Shown: in pieces, positions 45,521-56,825 of the stretch
Layout of the letters: every line of letters begins with the position of its first letter
Position numbering within the stretch: the stretch's first letter is position 1
Assembly: GCA_033558025.1 (NCBI GenBank)
Contig: JAUCEF010000007.1
Location: 62,001 to 126,000 of the forward strand
Origin: Phytophthora sp. 'mugwort'
Lineage: Eukaryota > Oomycota > Peronosporomycetes > Peronosporales > Peronosporaceae
Direction: 5' to 3'
DNA length: 64,000 nucleotides
Made by a program: the position numbers and the translations under genes
The notes under the pieces: generated by a model
Seen by the model: only the letters and a program-made list of their open reading frames with translations
The model's database searches: none
Told to the model about the DNA's origin: nothing

Positions 45521-46813
45521 CCCCAGCTTACGAGACCGTGCTAACATGCATGATGCACGGCCCATGTCGGGCGACTAATCCAGCTGTGCCTGTATGAAAG
45601 ACGGCAAGTGCACTAAAGGGGTACCCGAAGCCCTTAGCGGAGGTTACAAGGGGGAACGTCGAGGGGTACTCCGGCTACAGACGAAGGTGCAGAGCAGCAG
45701 ATGTGCTTAAGTTCAGGGGGAAGTAGTACGCCAACGAAACGGTCAATCAATATGTAGTTCCGTACAACCCGTACCTTTCGCAGAAGTACAATTGCCACAT
45801 CAACGTGGAGGTCTGCATCGATATCTCGGCGGTCAAATACCTATACAAGTATGTGTACAAGAGGGCGGATAAAGCCGTCATTATCGTGGAAACCGTGCGC
45901 GCAGAGGGGCCCACGCGCGATTGGAACCCAATGAGATTTTGCGTTTCTTTGAATGCGAGGTACATCTCTCCGGTCGAGGCGTGCGTGAGACTTCTCGATT
46001 ACGTTATTCAAGGGAAGACGCATGCCATCACGTAACTTACGATACATTTGAAGAACAAGCAGATCGTCACTTTCCGCGACAGCGACAACCCAGAGCGTGT
46101 TGTAACTCGCAGTAGGCACACCAAGTTGACCCGATTCTTCGAGTTGTGTGCGAGCGAGGCTCCCGAGAACCAAGTTGCGAAGACCATGCTGTACCAGGAT
46201 ATTCCCAAGTTATTTTTGTGGGATTCGAAGCCGAAGCGATGGGCGCGCCGTAAACAGTACCAAGCGGCACTAGGTCGGATATTCACGTCTCACCAAGGGA
46301 TATGGGGAGGTTCTACATGCGGGTGCTACTGTACCACCGTGGGGGCCGTCGTCCTTTCGAGACCTACAAACGGTAGGCGACGTCGTATGTGGTTCATACC
46401 CCCGCGAGGCCGCCTCGCCGCTGGTTACGTTGAGAACCATGGAGAATGGCTGGCCTGCATGAGTGAAGCGGCTAAGTTGCAGATGCCCTACCAGCTGTGG
46501 CAGTTCTTCGCAACAATTACTGTGTACTCCCAAGTGACACAAGTCGCGGTCTGTGGGATCGTTTTTTTACGCTGACCTCTCTCAAGATTTCGCCTACAAG
46601 TACCTGGCTTTGGAAGGACACGCTAAGGCTGATATGATCAAGTTCCGCGCTCAAAAACCTGAACGACTTACTACAACTTAATGGATACGCTGTGGCCGAC
46701 TTCGACCTTCCCCCTGAGTGAGTTCCCGGATTTGGTGCTAGACGCGCTTCTTCAAACCAATCTCATTCGTCGCGAGATGGAGGGATACGACCACTCCGCG
46801 GTTCCAAGATACT

Positions 46814-48330
46814 GTGAACGAAGAGGAGCGCCTGAATCTTGGACTGCAAGCTATCTACGACAAAATCATCGAGGCTGCCGACAGTCCAACATTCCGCAAC
46901 AAGCTCTTCTTCATTGATGGACCGGGAGGTACGGGGAAATCGACGCTACTGAAATATATCCTTGCGAAGGTGCGGCTGTCTGGGGAAATTGCGCTTGCGG
47001 TGGCGTCGAGTGGAATCGCCTCTCTGCTGCTCATGGGTGGGCGTACAGCACACTCTACTTTCAAGATCCCGTTGAAGCTGAACGACAAGTCGACGTGTTC
47101 CATTTACAAACAGTCTCAACTGAAGGCTTTAATTAAGATGGCCAGCTTGATCATATGGGACGAGGCACCCATGACTCATCGGCATGCATTCGAGGCCGTC
47201 GACCGGTCCTTGCGTGACCTGATGGACAACGATCAAGAGCTGTTTGGAGGAAAGGTGTTTGGCTTTCGGGTGATTTCCGCAGATTCTTCCCGTGGTAGTG
47301 AGAGGAACGCCTGCGGAAATGATCGACGCCTGCCTCAAGTCTTCTACGCTGTGGCCTCACTTCCACAGGTGCAACTGGCGGAGAACATGCGTGTGAGGTC
47401 TGCTGAGAACGAGAGTACAACCTCCGAGCTGACAGCCTTCTCGGAGTTTCTTCTCCAAGTGGGAGAGGGGAGACACGAAGTCAATGCCTCACTTTGGGGG
47501 GGGGCTTCATAAAGATACCGAAGGACTGCTGATCGACACCCGCCGGACGAACCAACCGAGGATGACGAGGACGAGGAAATAAGGCTTGGGGGCCCATCGA
47601 GAGGCCTAATCGGATGACTGATGCGATGTATGCCGACGTCAACTATCCCGTCATCGCCAACGACGAGTATTTTGCAAACCGGACGATCTTAACGACGACG
47701 AACGCGGTGGTGCAGCGCATCAACGAGGCCGTGGCGCAGTGGCTGGACGGTGATTCGCACAATTATCTGTCGACAGACAAGGTGGAAGACGACGACAATG
47801 GAAACTTCTTCGAGCAGGAGGTACTGAACTCAGTCAACATCAACGGAATCCCTCCGCACAAGCTGACTTTGAAGAGGGGTGCCCCCATTATGATGATGCG
47901 CAACTTGAACCCGGACCTGGGACTGTGCAATGGAACGCGCCTGCGGATTGTCGAGCTGAAGGCCCATATGATCCACGCGACAATCATGACTGGCGAGCGC
48001 CAGGGCCAGCAGGTGCTCATTCCGAGGACTATCTTCATCAGCGACGGCGACGCGCGCGGTTTCCCCTTCCTTCTGCGCCGTAAACATTTCACTGTTCAGC
48101 CTGCGTTCGCGTTGACGATCAACAAGGCACAAGGACAAACGGTGCAAAACCTGGGGCTGTATCTCGCCTCGCCCTGCTTCTCGCATGGACAGCTTACGTG
48201 GCACTGTCGAGGGTTACGGGTAGGACCAAGATCAAGGTGCTGATTGAATATCCAGAGCTAGAGGAGCACGACGGCATGTACACGGACAACATAGTGTATA
48301 GGCAGATATTCGACACAAATTTAGGAGGTA
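46814..48330 (+). pseudogene. Helitron Pif1-like helicase, copy 1
   Basis: Opens with NEEERLNLGLQAIYDKIIEA. Helicase motifs: Walker A DGPGGTGKSTLL, ASSGIASLLLMGGRTAHS, and Walker B IIWDEAPMTHR. A frameshift near 47270, stops near 47512-47530 and another frameshift near 48195 (SHGQL then WHCRG, where copy 2 reads SHGQLYVALSRV) inactivate it. The C-terminal part AFALTINKAQGQTVQNLG is preserved. Confidence 0.85.
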
Positions 48331-48492
48331 GCGCAGCTCGGCATAACATTCATTTCAAATTTCATGTTTAATCTTTTCACGATACACTTACGCCTTGGCA
48401 CCCACCGAGCGAAGCGAAGGCGGGACCTGTCCTGTAGCGAAGCGAGCAGGAACAGCGAGCGGAACGGGCTGGGACCAAGCAAATACACACCG

Positions 48493-48519
48493 CCCGCAGA
48501 GCGGGAGGAGCTCGGCTAG
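48493..48519 (+). repeat. Helitron 3' terminus, copy 1
   Basis: CCCGC-AGA-GCGGG hairpin, a 10-nt spacer, then CTAG, with T at 48520. This is the canonical Helitron 3' end. Confidence 0.85.
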
Positions 48520-48690
48520 TCTAACACCATTAATCAGAGTATCCCGTCCGTCCGTCAGTTCGTCACACTTGGCGTAACGGTTTATTCGTCCTGCCATTGG
48601 TCGAAATACTGCTGCCGAGTGGAGCGAAGGAGGCCTCCCATTCATTAAATGTCTCCTTGCTGTCGAGCGAAGCGAAGGCGGCCTCCCATT
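48520..48690 (+). repeat. Helitron 5' segment, copy 2 (shortened)
   Basis: Begins TCTA..C.ATTAAT like the segment at 54735, then CGTCCGTCCGTC, CCATTGGTC and two hairpin cores (GCCGAGTGGAGCGAAGGAGG, GTCGAGCGAAGCGAAGGCGG) followed by CCTCCCATT. Shorter than the copy 1 version. Confidence 0.65.
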
Positions 48691-50080
48691 GGATGTAATA
48701 CATTTGTGTGGCAAACATTATATCGTACTTAGAGAAAATCAAATCGTACCTAAAAGGAGTATCAAGGTGTGAATGTGAGAATTGCGCCATTTTTAAACTC
48801 CAAAGCGCGCAACGGGACCCCGAGGACAAGGTATGCTGCGTGTTATGCATGTTTGTTACAAGTACCTGCACCATTGCCAAGGTGGTCTGAGGATCCTGGG
48901 GAAGGGTTAGGATATAGTGTAATTGCCTGGACGGGAGTGGGGTTCTCCTGTCCTGGGGATGCGTGCTAAGGGTTTCAGCCCACCGCCCACTCTGAGCGAG
49001 AGCACATAGCGTCCGCCTATTGGCCAGACCTTTCCGACACTTCTCCCAGTAGGGGCCGAGCGATTCCTTAAGTTTTCGATCGTTTTGCTAAGGTTTAACC
49101 CCCGAAACCCACTAAAAACGCTCGTGGGTGGAGTTTGCAAAAGACCACCCCCACCGCCCCCCCGCCCAACCTGGCTGTGTCAACAGCACTATGTGCAACG
49201 AATACCACTCCGGACCGCAAGGTCTGTCGAGGCGGGAAAGTGACTGGCTTATTATGGAAAGGGGCTTCGCGGTCGTGCGGCAACGAAACAATACGGCAAC
49301 AAAATCATCAAGGACTGGCGGTTCTCGCTGTATGAGGACGAGGTGAGAGGTAGACGGTACGGCGTTCGCTGAGTTGTCCTATCGGTATCTTCCTTCCTTC
49401 GGCTACAGTACCTCTATGTATTATTCATATTTACGCGGACTGTGGTCTGTGCGGCCCTTCACCGTCTATGATGCCAATGACGGCTCCGTTCCCAAACAAA
49501 GAAAAAAAGCCAAAAATTCTGACCCATTACCCTTTATAACCAAAAGGTTAAAGCCTGGGCCTCGAGGCCAGTGACATCAAGCCGACAGTTCATCACGGTC
49601 GCCAAAGGAAGTGACCAGAAAGCAAACGTGGTAACTGCTCGCGCTTCAGCACAAAAACTTTCGTCTCCAAAGGTATTGAAACGGTGCGCTAAATCATGAG
49701 TGCTTAAGGGGTAATAGTGGAGGTTAGGTACCAAAAGATGAACGGGGTATTACTTGGCTAATGAGATGTTCTACGGTCGCACCGAATAACGGGACGCGTG
49801 CTATTCTGAATAATGCTGGAGCTTCTGCAGCTTGAGAGGGGGTTGATCGAAGGGGTAGCTGGTGCGTCATGCTTAATACGTGATCTGACGAAATCATACA
49901 GTTAGTTCCGTTAGCGCTACCGTCAGATGTCCCTCCATTCCAAACCTCCAAGACCGCAACTCCTACGTGCGGTACTTAGACTTCATGTCTTACGCGTCAC
50001 GTTACTCTGTTTCGTGTTCGCAGTCTAATCATGGGCAGAGATAGGAACTCGAAGAGGTACTGGCTGAGAACGAGCATGCA

Positions 50081-52210
50081 ATGCGACACCAGTCGCACCA
50101 GAAGATCCCCGCACCAAGGAGCGGCAGCCGAGCTAAACGACGACGAAAGCGGTACGACTTAAACCAGAAACTTCGAGCACTTATCGTCGCAGAGAATGCT
50201 CAGACTGCTCAGACTGCTCTCGCAAGGGGTTCGGCTGCGGTTGCGGCGGGTGAGAGTGGCCAAGTCGCTGTGGGTTCCTACTGTTGCGGGCGGGGTCGCA
50301 GAGCACGTTGGTAGACAGCACTCAGCCGTCGTTACTGCTCCTCAAACCGAGGAATCCCGCGTGGCTGCAAGGCGGGCTCGGGATGCAGATCGACAGCGGG
50401 TAAGACGGGCAAATATGACTTCATCTCAACGAGAAGCCACTAAGCGGAGAAATGCCGAGCGAAGTCGCCGACTCAGGGCTCAACAACGCGAGGACCAACG
50501 GCAAGATGAAAAGCAACATAACCAGATTGAACAATATGAGCGACGGGCACGGCAGAGCCGGGAGGAGCGCTATCAAGAGCAAGAGCTGAATTCGGCTGTT
50601 CGAAGGGCCCAACGATCTCAGCTGACACAAAGCGCGATCGAGAGCGTGAAACAAATCGCCGACAACGTGTTGTTCGGCGAGCGCGGTTGCCAGAAGAAGA
50701 TCAGGAAGCCAAACAAGGGCGAGATAGGATCAGGCGCCGAACAGCCCGTCGCGGGGAGGCCCTAGCTAACCCATGAAGACTTTAGTGCCTCTATGGTTAC
50801 CGGACCTCATGTGGTTGACAGAAGACACCGACTACCCCCCCCCCACCACCACCACCACCGCCACGGTTTGCGAGCATTGTATCGCGTGGAAATGGCCCGA
50901 CGAGAATAAACTAGAGTGCTGTCTTGAAGACAAGGTGAAGCTGCCACATCTACCACCCGCACCCTGGCGGCTTCTGCAGCTTTTACGGTGACACCGCGTT
51001 TCGCCAAAATATCAGGGCGTACAACCAGGCGTTGGCATTCACGTCTATCAGCGCATCCTGCTCAACGAATCGTTTCAAGAAGTGCGTCAAGACGGAAGCG
51101 TGGCAGGCCAGCGTGGAGTATACACGTACCGCATCCAAGGTGCCATGGGGCACTAGCTGGGATCTCTTTTACCTCCAATTGACCGTTTCACTGGCAAAAG
51201 GGCCGATCCTAAGTTTGCGCAGATCAACATTGTTGACCCATATATGCAACGCCGTGCCGAACGGCGAAGGGGTATTTTCGCTGTTGGATATCGAGGAAAT
51301 GATGCAAACATACAACCCGCTCGCCCATCAGTTTAACGTTCGGGGAGAGAGTGCGGGAACAAGTGCAGACGAGGTCGTCGACGTCGTGTTCCGGCTACAT
51401 GAATAATCTTCAATCTTCAACACCGGGGACCTACAATTTGCCAACGGTATCAGAAGTGGACGCGACGCTCACCGAAGACGGCAACCTGGACCAGCCTCGG
51501 GGCCTTCTCCTCTGCACACGAAACTATCAGCTTTTACGTCTGTTCGAAACGAATGCTATGTATGACCCTCTCCAGTACCCATTGCTTCTTCACATGGGGT
51601 GCTGGGGTGGACATACACGGACACATACGAAGGCGATGTCGTGCTTGTCATCATCCGTCAGGACGCGCACCCGAGAAATTATTGTCAAGTTAGTGTCTGC
51701 GGAGCTGCCTGACGCGGAAGCAAACCCAGCGCTTTTGAGACTGTAATGACCTGCTTGATGCATGGCCCATGTGGTGCAGCGAATTTAACGTTCCCCTGTA
51801 TGAAGGATGGAAAGTGCACGAAAAGGTATCCCAAGCCGTTAGTGGAGGTTACTCGGGCGAACAAAGATGGTTACGCAATGTACTGACGGCATCGTCGTCC
51901 GGGCAGAGTTCTCAAGTTCAAAACGAAAGAGTTCGACAACGAAACCGTGAATCAGTGGGTGGTGCCCTACTACCCGTATCTTTCGCAAAAGTATAGCTGC
52001 CACATCAACGTTAAAGTGTACACGGCTATCACGGCGGTCAAATACCTGTACCAGTACGTCTACAAGGGATCGAACAAGGCGGTGATAACTGTGGAAACCG
52101 TTCGCGGGGAGGGAAATAGCACACGGGAGGAGCCGAACGAGATCCTTCGGTTCTTAAATGCGAGGTACATCTCTCCCGTGGAAGCGTGTATGCGCCTCCT
52201 CGACTAATCA
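50081..52210 (+). pseudogene. Helitron Rep remnants, copy 2
   Basis: Basic N-terminus (GSRAKRRRKRYDLNQKLRAL), an Arg/Glu-rich stretch, then VCEHCIAWKWPDEN near 50860, preceded by a CAC/poly-C microsatellite (50826-50863). YTYRIQGAMGH, LQYPLLLHMG and TAVKYLYQYVYKGSNKAV are in different frames. Compared with copy 1, the segment corresponding to ~44750-45425, which includes the HUH motif, is missing around 51620-51660. Confidence 0.75.
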
Positions 52211-53043
52211 GTCCAGGGAAAAAACCCATGCTATTGTTCAACTTACGGTGCATTTGGAAGACGAGCAAGTTATCACGTTCCGTCCGAGCGGCAACCCCGA
52301 CCGAGTGCTTACCCGCGGTAGACGGACTATGTTAACCACATTTTTTTTAATTATGCGCAAGTGAAGCGCCGGAGGACCAAGTGGCAAAAACAATCATGTA
52401 CCAGAACATGCCCAAGTTGTTTCGCTGGGACACCAAAAGAAAGCGATGGGTGCGCCGTAAACAGTACCAAGCAGCCATCGGACGAATGAACCACTTTTCG
52501 CCAAGGAATATAGAGAGATTCTACACGTGCGTACTGCTGTGGCATCGCAAGGGCCCAATGTCCTTTGGGGATCTACGCAAGGTGGATTCAGTCGTGTGCG
52601 AAACATATTACGAAGCTGCCTTACAACTGGGATATCTCGAAAACGATGCGGAATGGACTGTCTGTATGATGAAGCCGGCACATTTAAGATTCCATATCAG
52701 CTCCACCAACTATTTGCAACCCTGTTATGTACGCTCAGGTAGCGCTCATCCGTATGCTATGGGATGATTGCTACACTGAATTCTCGAGAGACTTCGCCAT
52801 TAAGTTTCGCGCTTGGGAAGGTTCGGCAAGGGAGGATATGATTTAAGTACCATACGCTGAAGAGCCTGCATGATCTGCTGCAAGCTAGCGGGTGTGCCGT
52901 TGCCGATTTCCCTCTACCGCAGCTTTCATTAGTTCCCGGCGTTGGTGCTGACCTCGCTGCTGCAAAACAATCTTATTCTCCGCGAGATGGAGGGTACGAC
53001 CTCTCCGCGCTTCTAGACGTCGTCGACCAAGAAGACCAACTCA

Positions 53044-54520
53044 ATGCATGCCAACACGCAATCTACCAGGAAGTCATGGAGGCAGTTGATACCCCAGGCT
53101 TGGCAAAAGCTGTTCTTCATCGATGGACCCGGCGGCAGTGGAAAGTCTAGGCTGCTCAGGCTCATCCTTGTAAAAGTAAGTATGTCCGGGAAAATTGTCA
53201 CTGCGGTGGCTTCGAGCGGAATTGCGTCTTTGTTGCTGATGGGTGGTCGTACTGCACACTCTACATTCAAGAGTCCCTTGGAGTTGAACGAAAACGCCAC
53301 ATGCTCGATCTATACGCGGTCTCACTTGAAAGACTTAATCAAGATGGCCAGCTTGATCATCTGGGACGAAGCTCCGATGACACACCGGCATGCACTTGAG
53401 GCTGTCGATCGATCACTGCGGGATGTACTGGACAGCGAGAAAGAGCCGTTTGGAGGAAAAGTATTAATGCTTTCGGGTGATTTCCGCCAAATTCTACCTT
53501 GGTTGCTCGCGGAACCCCGGCGCAAACCGTCGACGCGTGTTTAAAGTCATCTAACCTTTGGCCTCATTTTCGTCAGGTTCATCTAACAGAGAACATGCGG
53601 ATGCGGACCGCTGATAACGCAATCACCGCCGAGGAGCTTTTTGTATTTTCCGAGTTTCTGCTTTAAGTGGGAGAAGGACGACACGACGTCAATCCGTCGC
53701 TTGGTCACGACTACATCAAGACTCCCACCGATCTTTTGATCGACAATGACCAGAACGAGGAAAACGAGGAGGACGAAGATATTCGACCTGGTGCCATTCC
53801 CAAAGGGTTACGAATGGCCATCGACGAGATGTACGCGGACATCAACAACCCCGATATTGCCAGGACGGGTACTTCGTCAACAGCATGATTTTAACGACAG
53901 CGAACACGGTGATGCACCGTATCAACGCAGCGGTGGCGCAACGACTGGAAGGCGTTCCACAAGAGTATTTGTCCAATGATTCGGTGGAAGAAGACGATGA
54001 AGCAAACTTCTTCGAGCCGGATATGTTACACACCGTTAATATCAACGGGGTACCTCCGCACAAACTCACACTGGAAGAGGGCGCCCCCATCCTGATGATG
54101 AGGAACCTGAATCCTAACCTTGGATTGTGAAATGGAACCCGTCTTCGTATCGCCAAGCTCAAGCCTCACGTTATACATGTAATCATCATGACAGGGGAGT
54201 GTCAAGGCCAGCACGTGTTCATCCCGCGGATTGTGTTTATTACTGACGGGGACCCGCGCGAGTTCCCGTTTCGTCTACAACCCAAGCAGTTTCCTGTGCA
54301 ATCAGCCTTCGCCATGACCATCAATAATGCGCAAGGGCAGACGGTGCAAAATCTGGGGTTCTATCTGTCAACCCCGTACTTCTCGCACGGACAACTGTAC
54401 GTGGCGTTGTCAAGAGTACCAGCCCGATCAATACTCAAGGTGCGCATCGAGTATCCGGAGTTGGAAGAAGTCGATGGAGCTTACACACCGAATATACTCT
54501 ACAGAGAGTTATTCGGCTGA
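53044..54520 (+). pseudogene. Helitron Pif1-like helicase, copy 2
   Basis: Walker A DGPGGSGKSRLL, IIWDEAPMTHRHALEAVDRS, and VLMLSGDFRQILP, then a frameshift near 53510. Stops occur near 53665 and 54127, and a further frame change is needed near 53880. The C-terminal helicase part is well kept: AFAMTINNAQGQTVQNLG and SHGQLYVALSRVPARS, ending NILYRELFG at 54520. Inactive because of these breaks. Confidence 0.85.
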
Positions 54521-54703
54521 ATGCGACAGGTAGACACTGCATCATTAGATTTTACCAACATAATCTTCCGTTGAACATAGCGTATACGTTTTAAATGCCT
54601 AACCATCACCAGTCCCCGCCGAGCAAGCGAAGGCGGAGACCTGCACTGTAGTGGAGCGAGCTGGAACAATGAGCAGAACGGGGTGGGACTCAACACACAC
54701 ACA

Positions 54704-54733
54704 CCGCCCGCAGAGCGGGCGGCTCTTGGCTAG
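54704..54733 (+). repeat. Helitron 3' terminus, copy 2
   Basis: Perfect 8-bp stem CCGCCCGC-AGA-GCGGGCGG, then CTCTTGG and CTAG, followed by T. Textbook Helitron 3' end. Confidence 0.9.
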
Positions 54734-54734
54734 T

Positions 54735-55320
54735 TCTACATTAATTCTACTAACCTGTCTGTGTGTCTGTCTGTCCGAATCCTGGCTGGTAGCCTGCACC
54801 TCCCGTTCAGCATGGCTTGGGTTTGGGTTCTGTACCGCTACCAATCCATAGAATCGAATCCCACTATTCCTTCCGACTCGAAACACTATGCCTGAAATTG
54901 CAAACATAGCCATCGGTCTTAGTTAAACCTCTTCTCATTGGCCAACATAAAAGAAATCCATGTAATTCTGCCGAGCGCAGCGAGGCGGCCTCCCATTGGC
55001 TCAAACTGTCTATTACTGCCGAGCGAAGCGAAGGCGGCCCCGCCTTAACCTTTTCGTGTATAGCGGGACCGGAAGGTCCGCGCTTGCTACCGAAGCAGAA
55101 GGCATAGGTAACTCACTTAGTATCATAACACGGCTAGTAGCGCAACGAGCGGAGCGAAGGCGCTACTACTATGGAGCGTAGCGTATATAGCTTTTCTCAG
55201 TAGCGGAGCGAGCTACTGAGCGAGCGAAACGGGCTCCTTCCAAACTTTCATTACTGCCCGCGAAGCGGGCGTCGCTCGGGTAGTAAAGGTTTGCCAATAA
55301 TTTGAATCGCGGAAATCCGT
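54735..55320 (+). repeat. Third Helitron 5' segment with hairpin cluster
   Basis: Begins TCTACATTAATTC one base after the end of copy 2 and matches the copy 1 5' segment over ~250 bp. From 54970 to 55290 it holds a dense series of hairpins with GAGCGAAGCGA-like cores, for example GTAGCGC...GCGCTAC near 55140, AGTAGC...GCTACT near 55200 and a nested GCCCGCGAAGCGGGC near 55257. No RepHel sequence follows, so it is a truncated third copy or a non-autonomous relative. Confidence 0.65.
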
Positions 55321-55394
55321 TTAAACCAATCGGAAGTTGACACAAAAACGATGTGATTGGTGAATCAACTGGACGGTCAACTCAGGTTGTACGA

Positions 55395-55920
55395 GCCACA
55401 TTACGCAGCACGACGAATGGTTCACCTCGAAGTCGCCTGCAACCGGCTCCATCACAGTCGGTGGAAAATTGGAGATTCCGATCTCGGGTACTGGTGAAGT
55501 CAAGCTTTAGGTCACCGACTCCAAAGGCGTGCAACGCACCTTGACACTCCAACGACGTGCGGTATGCACCTCAACTCCGGTACAACTTACTCGCGGTCCC
55601 CGCTACCGTCGAGCACGACTATCCCTTCACGTTCAAGCGCATGATGTGCACGGTGCAAACTTACCAGCGCTTCAACATCAAGGCGCAAAAGCCCGCCAAC
55701 GCGAAACTGTACCAGTTTTCCGCCTTGTCAGGCCAAACGTAAGAAGCCCACTGCTATAATACTCTTGCACAAACGACTAGGCCACCCTAACACTCGTATG
55801 TTACAGACGCTGACTAAGGACCAAGCGCTTCAGGGACTCGACGCACAAACAGTAGTTCCCACAGACGATTTCTTTTGCTCTGCATGTACTTACGCGAAGT
55901 CACATTGCAGCGGGGCTGCG
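55395..55920 (+). pseudogene. Copia retrotransposon fragment: protease and GAG-pre-integrase
   Basis: Frames encode DEWFTSKSPATGSITVGGKL and VTDSKGVQRTLTLQ, then VRYAPQLRYNLLAVPATVEH, the typical Copia protease region. After a shift comes HKRLGHPNTRMLQTLT with C-x2-C (FFCSACTYAKSHC), the GAG-pre-integrase zinc motif. Stops and frameshifts throughout; no reverse transcriptase was found. Confidence 0.75.
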
Positions 55921-56199
55921 TAGCGTAGTGCGTCAGAGGAAGACGTATGACTCCCCGAGTCTTAGCTGTTGTTCGCCTAACCTCTAGCGTCTCCACAGAG
56001 GCTTAGATCCCTCTTGTTATACAACTAGAGACTCAAAGAGTCAGTATTCCTAAGCCTAGGATGATACTCTCTTTGATGCTAAAACTGAGCTGTTACTAGC
56101 CGAGCATCGGCTGCCTACGCGGCGGTGGGTTTAATTGGGGTCACAGTAGGTGGACCTGCCTATGCGCTGCAGTCCCAGCCCATCAAGACCGAGCGGGAG

Positions 56200-56420
56200 C
56201 GGCACGGACTCCATTTTCAGGAGCATGCTAAAATTATACATTAAGTTTCAACCAATCGTTTTATTCATATTTCCGCCAATGGCCGCCTTCGGCGGAATGT
56301 TGTTTTAGCAAACGGGGGCCGCCTTCGCCGCGCTCGGCAGCCAATGAGATTGCGTCTAGAATCACGTTATGGCGTGACAGACGGACGACGGAGCGACGTT
56401 AGCGTTGAGGTTTAGGATTT
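56200..56420 (-). repeat. Inverted Helitron 5' segment fragment
   Basis: On the minus strand this reads CGTCCGTCTGTCACG, then CTCATTGGCTGCCGAGCGC and GGCGAAGGCGGCC, the same order as the plus-strand 5' segments at 41456 and 54735. A further CCGCCTTCGGCGG hairpin flanks it. Confidence 0.55.
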
Positions 56421-56679
56421 GTTTGCTTATCTGCGGCAAAGCCGCCTGTGGTGTAAATGTGTGACTCTAACTATCTACCGTAGTTAAACATAGTCAAATG
56501 CATATCGAGTGGCCCTGTGGCCACATACTGAAATCCTGTTAATCCAAGTGGTGTGAAGTAGCACTTGCTGCAAGGTGACACGTAGCATGGCTACACTTCG
56601 TGCCACCATCGTGTAATCCCGTTACACTCACCGCGCTGCATATCCTTCTCATAGACGTGTTAAACGTGCCGCTGCACCT

Positions 56680-56825
56680 TTGCAGAAGGTTCCCACCTAT
56701 GTTTGTGCTCCACTTCCCGTTCCTAATTTCAGCGACTGCCGCTACTTTGCCGTATTTATTGATGACTTCGGCCGCTACATGTTTGCATACCCAATCAAAA
56801 CACGAACGCAGCTACGGTTGTTACC
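56680..56825 (+). pseudogene. Copia integrase fragment
   Basis: SDCRYFAVFIDDFGRYMFAY and PIKTRTQLR match the integrase core start of Copia polyproteins (YF-x-FIDD-x-R-x-x-x-YP-K-K). Only the first catalytic Asp region survives. Confidence 0.7.

Larger units (their letters stand above)
41450..48519 (+). mobile_element. Helitron copy 1 (degenerate)
   Basis: A rolling-circle transposon of ~7 kb. The 3' end is classic: stem CCCGC-AGA-GCGGG at 48493-48505, then AGGAGCTCGG and CTAG at 48516-48519, followed by T. It carries a broken RepHel gene with both the HUH nuclease and the Pif1-type helicase. The 5' limit is uncertain; the segment from ~41456 matches the 5' segment that follows copy 2, so the element is taken to start near 41450. 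The leader at 42560-42960 is homologous to 49450-49800 in copy 2. Confidence 0.8.
48520..54733 (+). mobile_element. Helitron copy 2 (degenerate, Rep-deleted)
   Basis: Starts with TCTAACACCATTAATC immediately after the CTAG of copy 1, as Helitrons start with TC. It ends at CTAG 54730-54733, followed by T, after an 8-bp GC hairpin. It carries the same leader, Rep N-terminus and helicase as copy 1 but lacks the HUH core. It is therefore inactive and could at best have moved with help from another copy. Confidence 0.8.

Noticed and set aside
48400..55290. Hairpin repeats considered as a CRISPR array
   Set aside because: Spacing is irregular, arms vary, and the host is eukaryotic.
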